Source: Chondrus crispus (Eukaryota; Rhodophyta; Florideophyceae; Gigartinales; Gigartinaceae). From it: 64,000 nucleotides of DNA. Both the position numbers and the translations under genes were made by a program. Within the stretch, counting starts at the first letter, position 1. Every line of letters begins with the position of its first letter. The notes under the pieces are model-generated. The model had not been told where the DNA came from and did no database searches. It saw only the letters and a list, made by a program, of their open reading frames with translations. Of the stretch, positions 1 through 11,154 are shown piece after piece. The stretch is from assembly GCF_000350225.1 (NCBI RefSeq), contig NW_005178979.1:187352-251351 (forward strand), written 5' to 3'.

Positions 1-232
1 AAGGTAGGTGAAGAGTGTAAGACATGGAAGGAAAGATAATCTCTCCAGTCAACAAGTAGGAAGAGGCCGCTCTCGGACATTTTAACGTTCGAACGATCAC
101 GAGAAATTCTCAGGCAGTCGTTGATTATTGTGACGATCCTTTTGCCAATGAAGAGAAGCTTGCGCCTATTTGGGCACAATGGATCCGAGGGTAACTCGGC
201 CTTCACACACTCATGATGCGTTCGCGCATTAT

Positions 233-1784
233 TCATCGTTTGCTTGTCCGACACACCTGGCTGCAGCCACGCAGGCTTTTAGAGACACAAAAGTCCATTC
301 CATCGCGATTGACATTCGTCTCATGAAAGGCTTTAGAGGTTGTAAAAGCTGCTGCATATGTTCTGGTTTTTTCGTCGGAGAGCGTTCTTGCGTTCTTCAC
401 CGCCCGTTTCGCTGCACTGAAGCGGAAACTTGCATGTTTCTTTCCCAGTCCTCGTTTGAATTCGGACCGTGATTGATTGTGTTTCAGGCCAAACAACAGC
501 ACGCTGACGACTCGCGATGTCATCCTAGTGTCATCTTGGGTATTGTGATAGACGTGCATGAACGAAGATAGAGCCTGCGCAAGTGACCTTGAAACATTAT
601 CTGCATTCACCGCTGCGTTGATTTCAATAATGACTGTCGGGTTGTCCCTGAGAACTTTCTTTTCAAGGTTTTTAGTCGATGTAACTTTAGAAGATCCTCT
701 GCGTACCCTTGATCGCGATGGTATTCGCGAACCACTAGAGGAACTGTGAATAATGAGGAGTTTGATTTCCTCCAAAGCGGATGCCGTCTTCGCATTGATT
801 CTTATTAGATCCGACAACTTCGAATTGCTGCTCGCCAGGTCGGCTCCTAACCTCTTCTCCATGGCTACCATAGATTTAGTAATACGATGCCCATGGATTG
901 AAACTGATTCTTGGACGATATTATTTGCCTGATTCACGAATTCAGCACACAAACTGTTGCCCTCCGCTGTAAAATTTGTTTCTGTGTTTATTTCTGGTCG
1001 GACGATGTTAGGATTCCACGCTGTGGATGGATCCGAACTTTTCGGAAGAGAAAGCCGCAAATGTCTGCTCACAGGCGCGGACAAATTCGATATGGGAGGC
1101 TGCGTGGTAAGGTCCGAACATCCAGCCTCGTTATGAGAGGCTTCTAGTCTTCGACGCTTCTCGACGCCAGGAATACGGGCCTGTGCTGAAATTCTTTTTT
1201 CTGTACAGACGCCGTAGGGCTCCGACGCATTTTTTCCATTCTTTGCGGAGCGTTGGATGGTGGAGGAGCAAGGACTTTAACAGCAGGTTCTACAAAGTCT
1301 TTCCTACATCTTAGACGGGAAGAATAGCGCTGTGTCCTCGGTGCAATGTCAGCTGTGGGTGAAGTCCTTGAAACAAAAACAGGAACAGAAGTGGGTGTTG
1401 AATCTTGAGCCTCCTTCAAACTTGGAGGTAATGGTAGTTGAAGGGAAGAAGGTGCGGTAGTGTGGCGAGATGCGCGTGTTGTTGAAGGGGGCGGAGACGG
1501 GGACGACGCCGTTCCAGTAGACTGCAAAGAACGTTTTTGTAAGTGAGAGGACGACGGTGGTCGCGATGAAACCAGGTTTGAAGGAAGTGGAGAAGCTGGA
1601 GGAGAACAGGCTGGGTGCGTGGTAGCTGGGGGGGTGGTGAAGAACTTTGTGATTGCTGGGCGGGCTTAGACGCGGAAGGCGAATTGTTTTCCTGGGAGTT
1701 GGGGTGGGTCTTCGAAATTGCGGGGAAGTTTTGGAAACCACTCTGCGTAAACATCCGAACGGCACGTCTGAAAGGGGACCCCAT
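233..1784 (-). pseudogene. unknown protein, coding region broken over several frames
   Basis: Not recognised. The minus strand is open without a stop from about 1290 down to 233, giving a charged, Ser-rich protein with a possible helical middle part (around 700-950) and a basic C-terminus. Upstream of 1290 the apparent coding sense continues in other frames: a Ser/Pro-rich stretch at 1144-1527 and another beginning at an ATG at 1784. The first change of frame falls beside a run of six A at about 1237-1242, which suggests a slip mutation, although small introns cannot be excluded. The long open frame itself has only a TTG at its annotated start (1084), so the true start must lie upstream. No domain is visible. 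It lies at the edge of a transposon-rich region and may be an accessory transposon gene or a decayed host gene. Confidence 0.35.
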
Positions 1785-2029
1785 CAAGACTTGAAGCGCG
1801 GCAAACTGGACCTGCGACCGTTTCTGTTTGGGCTGGGAACGGTTTCGAAAGTCGTTCCACTTGTTTCGCGGGAAAAAGACAGTGAAGCTTTCGGAAGCAT
1901 GTATGAATGAATAGCAAAAAAGGGCTTACATATTCGTACAAGCCCAGAACGTTTTTTTGTTTGAGAGCAAATAAATCTGGGCGAGCCTTTTTCTGATGCC
2001 AACTCCTACAGCTACAGGTGTGGTACCGA

Positions 2030-3631
2030 GATCATATAAATTTCGGACAGTAGTGCGCGTGCGTGCCGGTACGCCTCGCGCCCGCACCGTGCGGTCGGCA
2101 CAGCGCTACGCCCCTCCCCCGCCATAGACAACGACGGCAACGATTTCCGCCCCCTCTCTGGCATCCCCCAGGAAGCCGCCGAGGGACCAGCTACAGTAGA
2201 CAGCCTTACCCGGCCTACTGGCTGCACGAACCCGACGCTATCACGTATGGCAGAAGTCGCGATGGACCGCCAATGATTGAGGACGCATCTACACAAGGAT
2301 CCGCCGGCAGTTAGGAGATAAATCGTGCGATACGCCGACGTCCCCGTTCGTCGGTATGGGTATCAAGCGGACGACTCCAGGTCCCCGGGGGAACGGATAA
2401 GAAAGGAAGGAGTGATGTGAAAAGGAAAGAGGGTAGGTTCGTTTATCGTGTCAGAGGGGCGGCGGAACTCATCAGAGACGGCTCGCGCAGAGACGTTCCG
2501 CAAGTACGCGGGAGAGTGCGGGCTCGCTGTGAAGGCTGCAGTGAACACGGGTCGCGAAGCCTTGCAGACCGTGTTGAGACGCCCACCGCTGTGGTACATA
2601 CGGCACACAACCAGTACCTTTCAATGACAGTAGCCCAACTGTGGGCCTCCCCGGATGGATGAATGAAGGTTGGCGCTGCTGAGTGCAGAGCTCGACATTA
2701 CCATCGACAATGTCATAGAGTTGCGCGTTAGGGACATAGAAGGAGAACGTGCGAAGGAGGTGGATCATGCTCTTCGCAGCATGATGAAGGGGAAATGTGG
2801 AGCTACGAAAGAGGCAGAGAGGAGGGCCCACGCCGCCTCTCGGAGGAAGCCATGTAAGAAGGAATTGGAAGCGCGGAAGCGAAGAGGAGTGGGGCATTCG
2901 GAACCCGTTTCGCCGGACGCTTTGCGCAATTAAGAGCGCACGGCCCACCACGGTGCTGAAGGGGTCTAGGGGTGACGTCGCGCTCCATTCGCACGACGTC
3001 ACGGGTCACCCTTCGATCTCTGCTCGAAGGGCGTAGCGCGACCACTAAATTCTCGAAAGCGTCGCCGCCCGCTGCACGGACAAAATGCAGACGCACGAGA
3101 GGAAGGGATAAGATGGGACGGCTCTGGCAGGGGAGGAAACTAGGCGCGTCCGTCGGTTGACCTAGGATGGGGATGCACCGGCGACCACTACGAAGGACGA
3201 GTTAACTGTCACCCTCACTTCCAGGCCCCGCTGTACCGAAGCCCCGTACAAGGAGAGGGGTGATGTGTCACCCGGAACAGCATGGGTGCTCGAGAGTCGA
3301 TACGGATAAGCTCGCCGCGGACTACGTTCATGTCACGTGGTATTGCTCGCGTATGTTGCTCAGTCGCAAAGCTAGCGTACAGGGCTGGACTCCAGAAGGG
3401 ATAGGCAGTAATAGGAAAACGCAGGCAGCCCGCGGACGTGGAGCGTGGTGTGGCGATGGAACGTTACTCTAAGGAGATCAGAAACAACCCCCTGGTCGCA
3501 GTTCGGTAGACTACGGGGCAGGTTACCAGCGCGTAAGCGTTGAAGCAAGCGAGTTGGGATGAGCGCTGGGTAGAGCAGCAAGAGCAAGGCAGATCACGAC
3601 AATGAAGGGACAAGACCCCCCTACCCGCACA
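2030..3631 (+). other. GC-rich internal remnant of a gypsy element, no intact gene
   Basis: This stretch precedes the stem-loop, purine tract and LTR of a plus-oriented gypsy 3' end, so it is probably the internal 3' region of that element. No intact gene was found. Weak plus-strand coding sense appears at about 2430-2630 and again at 2670-2933, where an 88-codon open frame encodes a charged, helix-prone peptide with many Glu, Arg and Lys. The frames do not join and no domain is recognisable. It may correspond to the extra region that separates pol from the 3' LTR in Gypsy1. Confidence 0.3.
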
Positions 3632-3664
3632 AGTGAACGCGGACGTTCACTCTTGAAGGGGGGG
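3632..3664 (+). promoter_or_regulatory. gypsy 3' stem-loop and polypurine tract
   Basis: AGTGAACG (3632-3639) and CGTTCACT (3644-3651) pair around the tetraloop CGGA. The stop of a short pol-like C-terminus and a purine tract (3655-3664, GAAGGGGGGG) follow directly, and the LTR begins a few bases later. This is the normal place for the plus-strand primer of reverse transcription. The same module occurs near 11.14, 17.64 and 31.51 kb. Confidence 0.6.
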
Positions 3665-3667
3665 CCG

Positions 3668-4350
3668 GGTAGCATAACCGCCGACTACTGTACTATATAT
3701 TAGATTTAGAATTAGATCTAACGCTGTAAGGTACGGACCTTACAGCGTGCGCGCGCGCATACCTTACAGCGCGCGCGCACTAACAGGTGGACCCCACGTG
3801 TAGCACACGTGTGCTGTCAGCCCCGACGGCTGACAGCGTTACAGTGCGGGCCGGCCCGCACTGTCTACAGTAAGCCGACTACAGTACAGTCCGTACTGTA
3901 CTGTAGACGGTTAATTAACTTGTACAATAAATATAGGGAGCGACCGCCGGCGGAGGGGACGAGGACAGGCAACCCTCCACCGACGGTAGACCACCCAGCT
4001 TACTCTACTCAGACCGCCGTTCCGCGAGTAGTTACCACCGAGCGGGTAGTGGACGCGCGCGACACCGCGGCGAGCTGCGATCCGCCTCCGCCCGTCAGTA
4101 CCGGATCGTCAACCGGTACTGCTCCGGGGCGTCGAGGCGTCGATCCACTCGCCTACGCGCGCGTCCCCGCCGACCACGCTCTACCACCCGCTACCGGCCC
4201 GCTTCCGGTGGCGTTGGTTGGTTCAAGACCCTCGGTACGCCGATCTGGGGTCTTCCGCCGAACATCGCGAACACCCCCTCCGCCGGGTGCGAGGTGTTTA
4301 TGCGACACGCAGTGCTTCGCGACAACCTCCCGCCAGAAGTGTTATACTCA
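3668..4350 (+). repeat. gypsy-type LTR (3' LTR, plus orientation)
   Basis: The segment starts with GGTAGCATAACC, one base off the TGTAGCATAA start of the Gypsy1 LTR, and ends with GTTATACTCA, close to the end of the solo LTR at 43311-43963. Its body shares with that LTR the short inverted repeats around CACGTGT, the TACTGTAC stretches and the AT-rich block followed by a GC-rich tail. The matching 5' LTR is not in the window. It directly abuts gag sequence of Copia1, whose own 5' LTR is missing, so this gypsy element probably inserted into or replaced the 5' end of Copia1. Confidence 0.55.
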
Positions 4351-5699
4351 AGCGAGTTACTGAAAGGACCCATCACGTTATTCCGCATTCTCAGGGATTA
4401 CCTCACGGTTAAGGGACTACAATATACCCCTCACCCTCGCAGTAACCGCATTGCTTATGGCTTGGTTGAAATGTTCTTCGTCGATGTGCCCGATCGCATT
4501 ATTGCCAACGCAAACCTGTCCGCGTGTCATTCCTCTTCGACATCACCGTCAGTGAACCATAGAAACTAGTAAAGCCAGCCGACCTCTCACCTTGCCAACG
4601 AATCGAGGATTGCGCAAAACGTTGCTCTTCCCAGTTAAGAGAGAAGATCGCTATTCCGGTAAAATTGGTGAAGATATCAACGAGGTAATTGATAACTATT
4701 GCGACGCCGCTGATGATTACAACCTCAGCGAAAAAAACTGCGATATTTTCACAACGTCTTTGATGGTGAAGCTAAAAGATTCTATCGCACCTCCATCGCT
4801 GGTACCCAAACATCCTTCGACTCAACCGTTCAGCGGATGCTCCAAGAGTTCAACAGTATCACACGACAGAACAGAGTTCGCAAGCTATTGCAGAATCTCC
4901 GCCTATCACAGATTCTCAAAACAAAGCACTGCTCAGTCAGCGAAGCGCTAGAAGAACTTCGTGAAACCATCACTCGGTACACACCACAAGGGCCCCAAAC
5001 ACATCGGTCGGATCTCGACAAAACAGAGTACCTTCACGACGCCGTAATTGGAACCAAATGGGCTGAGCCTGTTCTGGCTCAAAGCCTAGCTTCCACGCGG
5101 CCTTGGACTTTCCGGCAGATGTATACTGTACTTGATGCGGCCTGGCTCCGAGAGCAGAAACAGAACGAAAGCCGTAAGCGTCACCCCCCAGAACGACGTC
5201 GATGATGCCAACCCTCTCTGGCATACATTTTCAAAAGCAAATTACATACAGTATACCCCGAAGACCTGGTTCCTCCTCGTCAAACCCCCGTGGCAATTTA
5301 TCTGGTCCATCCAAACGATTTAAGGATGCTATAAACGGAAAGAACCGTTTTGGTAACATACGATGCTGCCACAACTGTGGTAATAAGTACCACTTCATCC
5401 GAGAATGCCCTAAACCGGCCTCAGTCATACGCAATGTACGACGCATGATCAAAGCGCGCCCTAACCACGTCAAGGACATACTGTATGAACTTAGTAATCA
5501 TGTGGAAGACATCATGCACCATAATGACACTTGTTTCGAAGACTTCGAAGAACCAAACGCCTCAAACGGTTCTGAGTCACAACACTCAAATGGATCTGAC
5601 AGCGTGACTGACAGTGACACCGACGAGACAGAAGAAGTTAACAACCACGTAAAAATCGAACCCTTTTCAATTACAAGGCGAATTCTCGCCGGGCTATAG
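4351..5699 (+). pseudogene. Copia1 gag (capsid and zinc knuckle), frameshifted
   Basis: Gag packages element RNA into virus-like particles. The coding sense starts in the frame ending at 4569, resumes at 4592, changes frame near 4745 and runs to 5205, then changes again to the frame 5202-5699. The middle part aligns by eye with the gag of Copia2, including the pattern of helices before and after the stretch at 4750-4850. A CX2CX4HX4C zinc knuckle (CHNCGNKYHFIREC) lies at about 5364-5405. The C-terminus is rich in Ser, Asp and Glu. Two or more frameshifts make this copy unlikely to yield a complete Gag. Confidence 0.75.
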
Positions 5700-5772
5700 A
5701 TCCATCGGATTTTTAGCAAGCGAAAGTTTTCATCTCCAAGATAATACATCTCAAACTGTTTATTTTGAAACT

Positions 5773-6288
5773 GTGCGCGCTAAAAAGAGATGCAAGTTTA
5801 AACTTGAACGCCGTTCTGCTATCAGCCGCCAAATACGTTCTCAACGTCACCTAGAAAGAATACTACCCCGCCAAGAATGCGTTATCTTCAACCAGAGCCG
5901 CACAACATCACCTCAACGGATGCTTTGGCAAGGAGCTTGTCTTGACACTGGTGCACAACGCACAGTCATCGGCTTGAGACAGGCGAAGGCATACTGTCTA
6001 TACACTGGAACGAAGTTCAGACTCTTTTCCAACAATAATCGCTACCGCTTTGGCAACGACCGTCAAACTTCGTTAGGCTCTCTGATCATTACGATACCCC
6101 CTTCCGAAGCTCACACTACCAAGGAACGAATAGACGTAGTTAGCACAGACGTACCACTACTAATAGGCCTTGATCTCCTAGATAAGTACGGTATGTTCGT
6201 CAACACTATCACTAACCGCCTTAATTGTCCCCACCGACAACTAAGTATCCCCCTTCTACGTTACAACGGCCATGTGTATCTCGAATAG
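5773..6288 (+). pseudogene. Copia1 aspartic protease domain
   Basis: The retropepsin would process the gag-pol polyprotein. The active-site motif is CLDTGAQRTVIG and a later VPLLIGLDLLDKYG matches the second conserved block of copia proteases. The frame opens at a GTG and is one piece of a polyprotein, so no genuine start is expected. It is preceded by a stop-separated gag and followed by a stop at 6288 before the integrase part. Confidence 0.75.
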
Positions 6289-6327
6289 CCGAAACGTGAT
6301 CATATATTCTTTTCTTCTCCAGAACTC

Positions 6328-6960
6328 TTGCGCCTTCATCGCGGATTCTCCCATCCCGCTACGGACAAACTCTGCAACCTGCTTGGTATGGCACGGCCTT
6401 ACGAAACGAATCCAGACACCAAACAGGTTCTAGACCAGATTAAACAAGCATGTGATACTTTTCAACGCCTGGGACCAACCGCCATTCCTTTCAAGGCCTC
6501 CGTTCCAACAGAAGATTCCGTTAAATTAGGGGAAGAACTATCTATGGACCTCATGTTCCTTGACGGAAACGCCTTACTCCATATCGTCGACTCCGCTATT
6601 CGTTTCATCTGCCGCCTTCCTCGACAAAGACTTCGACCCAAGTGTTGAAGGTATTTGGTTAGCCTTCATCCAGGTATGGTGTACCATGTACACCGATTAC
6701 CCAAATCGCATCCGAGTCGACCAAGGATCGTCCTTTACTTCTGATCGCTGGCGCCAACTCACTGATCATACCGGCATCCAGCTCAGAATCTCCGGAGTCA
6801 AAGCCCACAGCTCCCTAGGAATCGGCGAAAGACTCCACGAATCTCTGAGAAGGATTTACCGAAAAGTGCGAGCTGACTACCCACAAGCACACAAAGAAAT
6901 TCTTCTTAGCAGTAAAAGCTATGAACGACACAATTGGAGAAAAAGGACTTGTACCCTCAT
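6328..6960 (+). pseudogene. Copia1 integrase (GAG-pre-integrase and core), frameshifted
   Basis: The zinc-binding pre-integrase region begins LHRGFSHPATDKLCNLLG; the last cysteine of the expected HHCC set seems to be Phe (CDTFQR, where Copia2 has CDPCQR). The catalytic core follows across two frames: Asp in ELSMDLMFLD, Asp in RIRVDQGSSF and Glu in LGIGERLHES. The frame changes near 6610 and again near 6910 where it enters the long RT frame. Damage to the zinc site and the frameshifts imply an inactive copy. Confidence 0.75.
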
Positions 6961-8290
6961 TTCTGGCTTTCAGAATTACTCCTCGATTCCTAATAATCAG
7001 CACCGAGCTCCCATTACAAGCGAAACGAATGAAACTACTGACATCTGCTCAGATGGAAATGAATGCAATTGTTGCCGAAAGGAGAATACAAGCAGCGTTA
7101 AAAAGACCGATACCTTCAGCAGCCGATGGGATATATCAACTTGGAGACGAAATACTAGTCTTTAGTGAAGTAGAAAAGACCTGGTTAGGACCTTTTATAC
7201 TTATGCATGTTCAAGGACGAATGATAACTATTCAGAACAGTGAAGGAACATATAGGCAATTGTTCAACGTCTTCCAACCCAAGCCATATTACTGTGATCA
7301 CAACCCCATTATCCACTACCAAACAAGGATATTCCAGTCTCCATTTGCCTCTAAGACTCCCTTCTCTTCTTTTCTCACTGAAGAAATTAAGCGAAATGAT
7401 CCTCGAGCCCGTCAGTTCTCTGCAGCAAAAAGAAAGGAGATAGAAAGACTCGTCAAGCGTAAAACTTGGAGGATTGTTGCAAAGGATGAAGTACTACGAA
7501 ATGCACACGTTCTGGGCGGATGCTTCGTCCTAACAATCAAAGACTCCGGTACGAACAAGGAAGTCTACAAGGCTCGCTATGTTGTTCAAGGTTACTCTGA
7601 CAAGGTGAAATCTTCCGTAGTTCACGACAACCCTACTGCTAGACAGTTTTCAGTGAAAATATTAGTAGGATTAGGAGCAGTGTTTCACTTCCGACAATTC
7701 TCAACTGACGTTACGCAGGCTTATCTTCAAAGTGCAGAAAAGCTCAAAAGAGACGTGTACATTAAGCCGTCACTAGAATTCGAACTTAGCCCCGATCGAC
7801 TCCTGAAGCTGTTAAAACCACCATATGGCCTCGCCGATAGTGGAGATTACTGGGGAAGAACGTTAAGAGACCATATCTGGAAAGACATTGGAATGAGCGC
7901 AACTACCACGGATGGTTCATTCTTTTACAAAAGAATTGCGAACCAACTCGCCGGTTTATGTGCTACACACGTCGACGACTGCTTACACGCCGGGAACTCG
8001 AAATATTCGCAACTTAGCCAATCTATCGAGAAAACGATTCAATGCAGAGATAGAGAATTTGACATAGTACAGTTTAGCGATGTCATTATTGAGAAAACTG
8101 TCGACGGCTTCTGTATTCACCAAGAAAGCTATATCAAGACTATCGCTTCTCTACCCAAAGACATCTGCTTTGGGCAGTATAGCTCCCTGAGGGCAAAGCT
8201 AATGTGGCTGTTACAGACGCGTCCTGATATTGAGTGTGCCGTTGCTCAATCTACGCAAGTCACCGAAACAAGGTTCAACTCAGATCCGCC
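6921..8290 (+). pseudogene. Copia1 integrase C-terminus and reverse transcriptase
   Basis: A 557-codon open frame begins at 6921 inside the polyprotein; its copia-like part runs to about 8290. It carries the C-terminal part of integrase (block ending YQLGDEILVFSEVEKTWLG) and then the copia-type RT with FSTDVTQAYLQS and a catalytic box HVDD, where most copia elements have YVDD. The RT coding sense moves into another frame at 8234-8290 and the rest of this frame, to 8594, is a shadow of RNase H. Confidence 0.8.
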
Positions 8291-8905
8291 CACCGAAAGC
8301 TTCTCAACTCCGTTATTCGTCATATTCAAAAAACTGCAGAACAAATACTTCTCTATCCAAGGTTGGACAAAGACTCTCTCCGGCTACAAACGTATTCAGG
8401 CGCTTCGTATAGCAACAACTACGACGGAACTTCACAGCTTGGGTACATTACATTTCTGGCAGACAAGGATGACCAGTGCCAACCGTTCAACGGATGGCAA
8501 TACAAGTTGTATTGGTCATCCCATAAATCGAAAAGAGTTTCAAGATCAGTCCTGGGAAGCGAGACTATGGCCTTCGCCGATCCCTTCGACATAACAATCG
8601 CGATCAAGACAGACATGGAGCTAATGATCAACCATCCTATTCCTATTTCGATACTCACGCACAGCCTATCGCTCTTTGACGTGATAACCCAGTCGACCAT
8701 AACCACAGAAAAGCGATTAATGTTCGATATTAAGGCTGTCAAAGATTCATATCAAAGAAACGAATTGCAGAACATTGGCTTCGTCCGCTCTGAGAATAAT
8801 CCAGCCGACGCCCTCACAAAACTCAAGCGATGCACATTTCTAGATCAAATACTGAAAGATTCAACACTTCATCATCCTATTGAGCAATGGATCAGCAAGT
8901 TGTGA
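8234..8905 (+). pseudogene. Copia1 RNase H domain
   Basis: This domain removes RNA from the RNA/DNA hybrid during reverse transcription. The sequence has the copia RNase H signature around WSSHKSKRVSRSVLGSETMA, a later Asp block (SLSLFDVITQ) and the C-terminal ENNPADALTK box typical of copia RNase H. It ends with a TGA at 8905, about 36 bases before the 3' LTR. It is in a different frame from the RT part, so one frameshift separates them. Confidence 0.8.
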
Positions 8906-8941
8906 TGCACCCAACGGTGCCCAAATTATTCTAAAGAGGAG

Positions 8942-9394
8942 TGTCACGACTTTAGAAGCCTATCCCTTTGGTTGTGCCACCTGTCCTTTATGGGTGGCAC
9001 AATCTCGCGTATTAAATTCAGCTACCTACAAGTTGGGGATCCTCGTAAAGGATCCCCATTTCCTAAACGGGCAAATGGTCAATTAAGCCTAATAGAGGCA
9101 TCTTTATAGGTAGCAACCCCCTAAAAGCGTGATGAGGCCAGTTTTAGTCCCACTCGACTTGACGTCGAGTGGCAATATAAAAGGAAGACGAAACCGGCGA
9201 ACGTCTCCGTCCTCATCATCTTCACTCTCAAAAGCACCCGCACCACCCGCAGCAAACAGAAAAGGGCACGCCCTTCCGCCCCGCACCTAGAGCCAACTTG
9301 CCCTGCGCCCCCTCCCAAAACCCCTGCGCACCGCGCCTCCGTGGCTAGCGCTCACACGTGGCCACCCAACAATCCCGCCGTGGGATTATCGACA
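8942..9394 (+). repeat. Copia1 3' LTR
   Basis: The LTR begins TGTCACGAC right after the purine tract AAAGAGGAG and ends TTATCGACA. The terminal TGTC and GACA are inverted. It contains three short hairpins: around 8977-9001, GGGGATCC/GGATCCCC at 9035-9059, and CCACTCGAC/GTCGAGTGG around 9151-9173. A diverged reverse-oriented relative of the same LTR is split across 10417-10497 and 27246-27591 by the Gypsy1 insertion. Confidence 0.75.
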
Positions 9395-9446
9395 CAAACG
9401 TGTACACGACTAGGTAGGTGTAGGTCGTGTTCCCGCGTGGCAGCAA

Positions 9447-9501
9447 CGATTTCAATAGTACACAAGCCACAGCCGCTGTGGCTTGTGTACTATTGAAATC
9501 G
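9447..9501. repeat. near-perfect 55-bp palindrome
   Basis: Arms of 27 bases (9447-9473 and 9475-9501) are exact reverse complements around a single C. It lies about 50 bp outside the Copia1 3' LTR. No element end or gene explains it. Confidence 0.9.
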
Positions 9502-9597
9502 ATGTTGACAAATGTCCATTTGAAAATGTTTTCGGAATTTAATTCCTGATGTAAAGATGGAGTCAAAATTTAAATTTGCGGGGGTCAAATTCAAATT

Positions 9598-10197
9598 TTA
9601 ATTGAGGCAGGCCTCTTCCTGACGGCGTGCGTTCCGGAAAAGTATCCTTGGTCTGTTGTGTAATTCAAAATTATTGCGGTCTGCGAAGGGGAGATTACAC
9701 AGCTGACAGTGTAGATGGGCGGCGAGATCGTGGAGGCGGTTCAGCACGCGCTCGTGTCGGCCACTAGCGTTTTGGCAGGACAACTGTCTCAGCGACGCAA
9801 AAGATCTCGCGCACGATCTACAAGTGTACACGGTCCAGATACGAGGAGGTGGATTGCGACGGCGGCGGTCACGCTGAACCGCCATGCGCGTGATATGTCG
9901 TGCACGGACCTCAGAGAGCGGAGATGGTTCACTGTCGTCCACTAGATCAACGGTTGACGAGCAGGGGGAGGCGCAACGAAATTTCGAATTACACGATATT
10001 TCCTTCTGTGCCTCGATCTCGACCAGAGCAGGCGCTTTAAACGCGGTAGAATTTGAGATGCTCGACTGATGGGGTGGAGATGCGTGGTACTGTAGGCGAT
10101 GGGGTGGGGAGGTATCGAACGAGTGTGTGACAGGTGTCCGCGGCTTGTCGGATCCAGATTCGGTATCGGGATCCGGATTCCAGTGGGCAGCAGTAGT
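9598..10197 (-). pseudogene. zinc-finger-like open frame without start codon
   Basis: The minus strand is open for 200 codons from 10197 to a stop at 9598, but the only in-frame ATG (9885) is far inside, after a low-complexity Ser/Pro/His-rich part. The C-terminal half has two Cys pairs of C2H2 type: YTCRSCARSF and LHCQLCNLPFADRNNFELH, the second with a plausible C-X2-C-X12-H spacing. It may be an exon whose start lies further upstream, or a host or transposon gene cut by the adjacent insertions: Copia1 ends 200 bp to the left, and the copia LTR broken by Gypsy1 begins 220 bp to the right. The length without a stop argues against chance. Function unknown. Confidence 0.45.
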
Positions 10198-10416
10198 TCA
10201 GTGTTCTTATTGCGTACTTCCCATAATACTTAAGGGGCGTTTGCAGAACGTTTCAAGCGTGCCATAAACAAATAACCCTAATGGGGTCATACGTGTAGAA
10301 TATATGGTATCGCACACTGAGAAAAAATAAACAGTAACTATTTCACAGCGCGCGAGGGACGATTTTGTGTCTTTAATTTCTAATGCGGGGTGCGGCGGGG
10401 AATTGTAAACTTGCAA

Positions 10417-10497
10417 GTCTCGATAATCCCACTGCGGAGGGGATTGTGGGGTGGTCACGTGTTAGCTGGCCACGGGGGCTCTGTGGGCGGGGGTTAG
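10417..10497 (-). repeat. copia LTR fragment (left piece), reverse orientation
   Basis: Its reverse complement matches the end of the Copia1 LTR (CCCGTGGC... to GTGGGATTATCGA). The rest of the same LTR lies at 27246-27591. The last five bases (GTTAG, 10493-10497) are the Gypsy1 target-site duplication. Confidence 0.65.
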
Positions 10498-11119
10498 TGT
10501 AGCATAAACCCCCGGTCGCGTTGGGGGTTTAGCTGTGGTTCTTCGAAGACCTGTGTACGCGAGAGAGGACAAAAACACACACACCAAAAAAGAACGCGGG
10601 CGATGGTAGTGTGGTAGAGCGGTGGGGAGCGGACGCGAACACAGTACGCGGTAGAGCGGTTCGACGCGCTCGACGCCCCGGGGCGGCGCTAGTTAGCGTT
10701 CCAGCACCGACGGGCGGAGGCGAATCCAGCTCGCCCGCGTACGTTCGCGACCGCTACCCGCGTTAGTTTCTAGTTAACGCGCTCGCGTTAAGAGAACGCG
10801 TTTAGAATAAGCGGACGGGGTTAGACCTGCGGTGGAGGATCTGGTTCCAAGCCCGTGCTTGTCCTTGTCCTCCCTCCGCCGCCAGCCGCCCTGTCATTTA
10901 ATATACAAGTAAATAATCTATCATAACATATACTACAGTATCTAGGTAGCGCCTTACACGGTAAGCTCGCGCGCCTTACTCCGGATCGTCACGCTGTACA
11001 CGTGCACAGCGAGCAGCAAGCGCGTACTTACAGGCGCGGGTGTGAGCGCTGTAGTGCATTTTGCGGGAGTACAGTAGTCACCCCGCGCGTTCGAATAACG
11101 TCCTCGCGATTATGCTACA
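10498..11119 (-). repeat. Gypsy1 3' LTR
   Basis: 622 bp, TGTAGCATAA to TTATGCTACA, about 98 percent identical by eye to 26624-27245. It is the 3' LTR because pol ends toward it on the minus strand. It contains an AT-rich segment near 10895-10945. Confidence 0.92.
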
Positions 11120-11154
11120 GAGCCCCCCTCTCAAGGGTGAACGTCCGCGTTCAC
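11120..11154 (-). promoter_or_regulatory. Gypsy1 3' polypurine tract and stem-loop
   Basis: On the minus strand GTGAACG (11154-11148) and CGTTCAC (11143-11137) pair around CGGA. A stop codon and the purine tract GAGAGGGGGGCTC follow, directly against the 3' LTR. This is the second such module in Gypsy1; the first ends pol at about 17.64 kb. Confidence 0.65.

Larger units (their letters stand above)
4351..9394 (+). mobile_element. Ty1/copia retrotransposon Copia1, 5'-truncated
   Basis: The order gag, protease, integrase, reverse transcriptase, RNase H is that of Ty1/copia (Pseudoviridae-like) elements. All domains are recognisable but the reading frame is broken by several frameshifts and at least one stop. 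A purine tract (AAAGAGGAG) precedes a 3' LTR starting TGTC and ending GACA. The 5' LTR is absent and a gypsy LTR occupies its place. A second copia element (Copia2) at 37.5-45.9 kb has the same domain order and related proteins. Red-algal copia elements of the GalEA/PyRE1G1 group are known; membership would need a tree. Confidence 0.85.
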
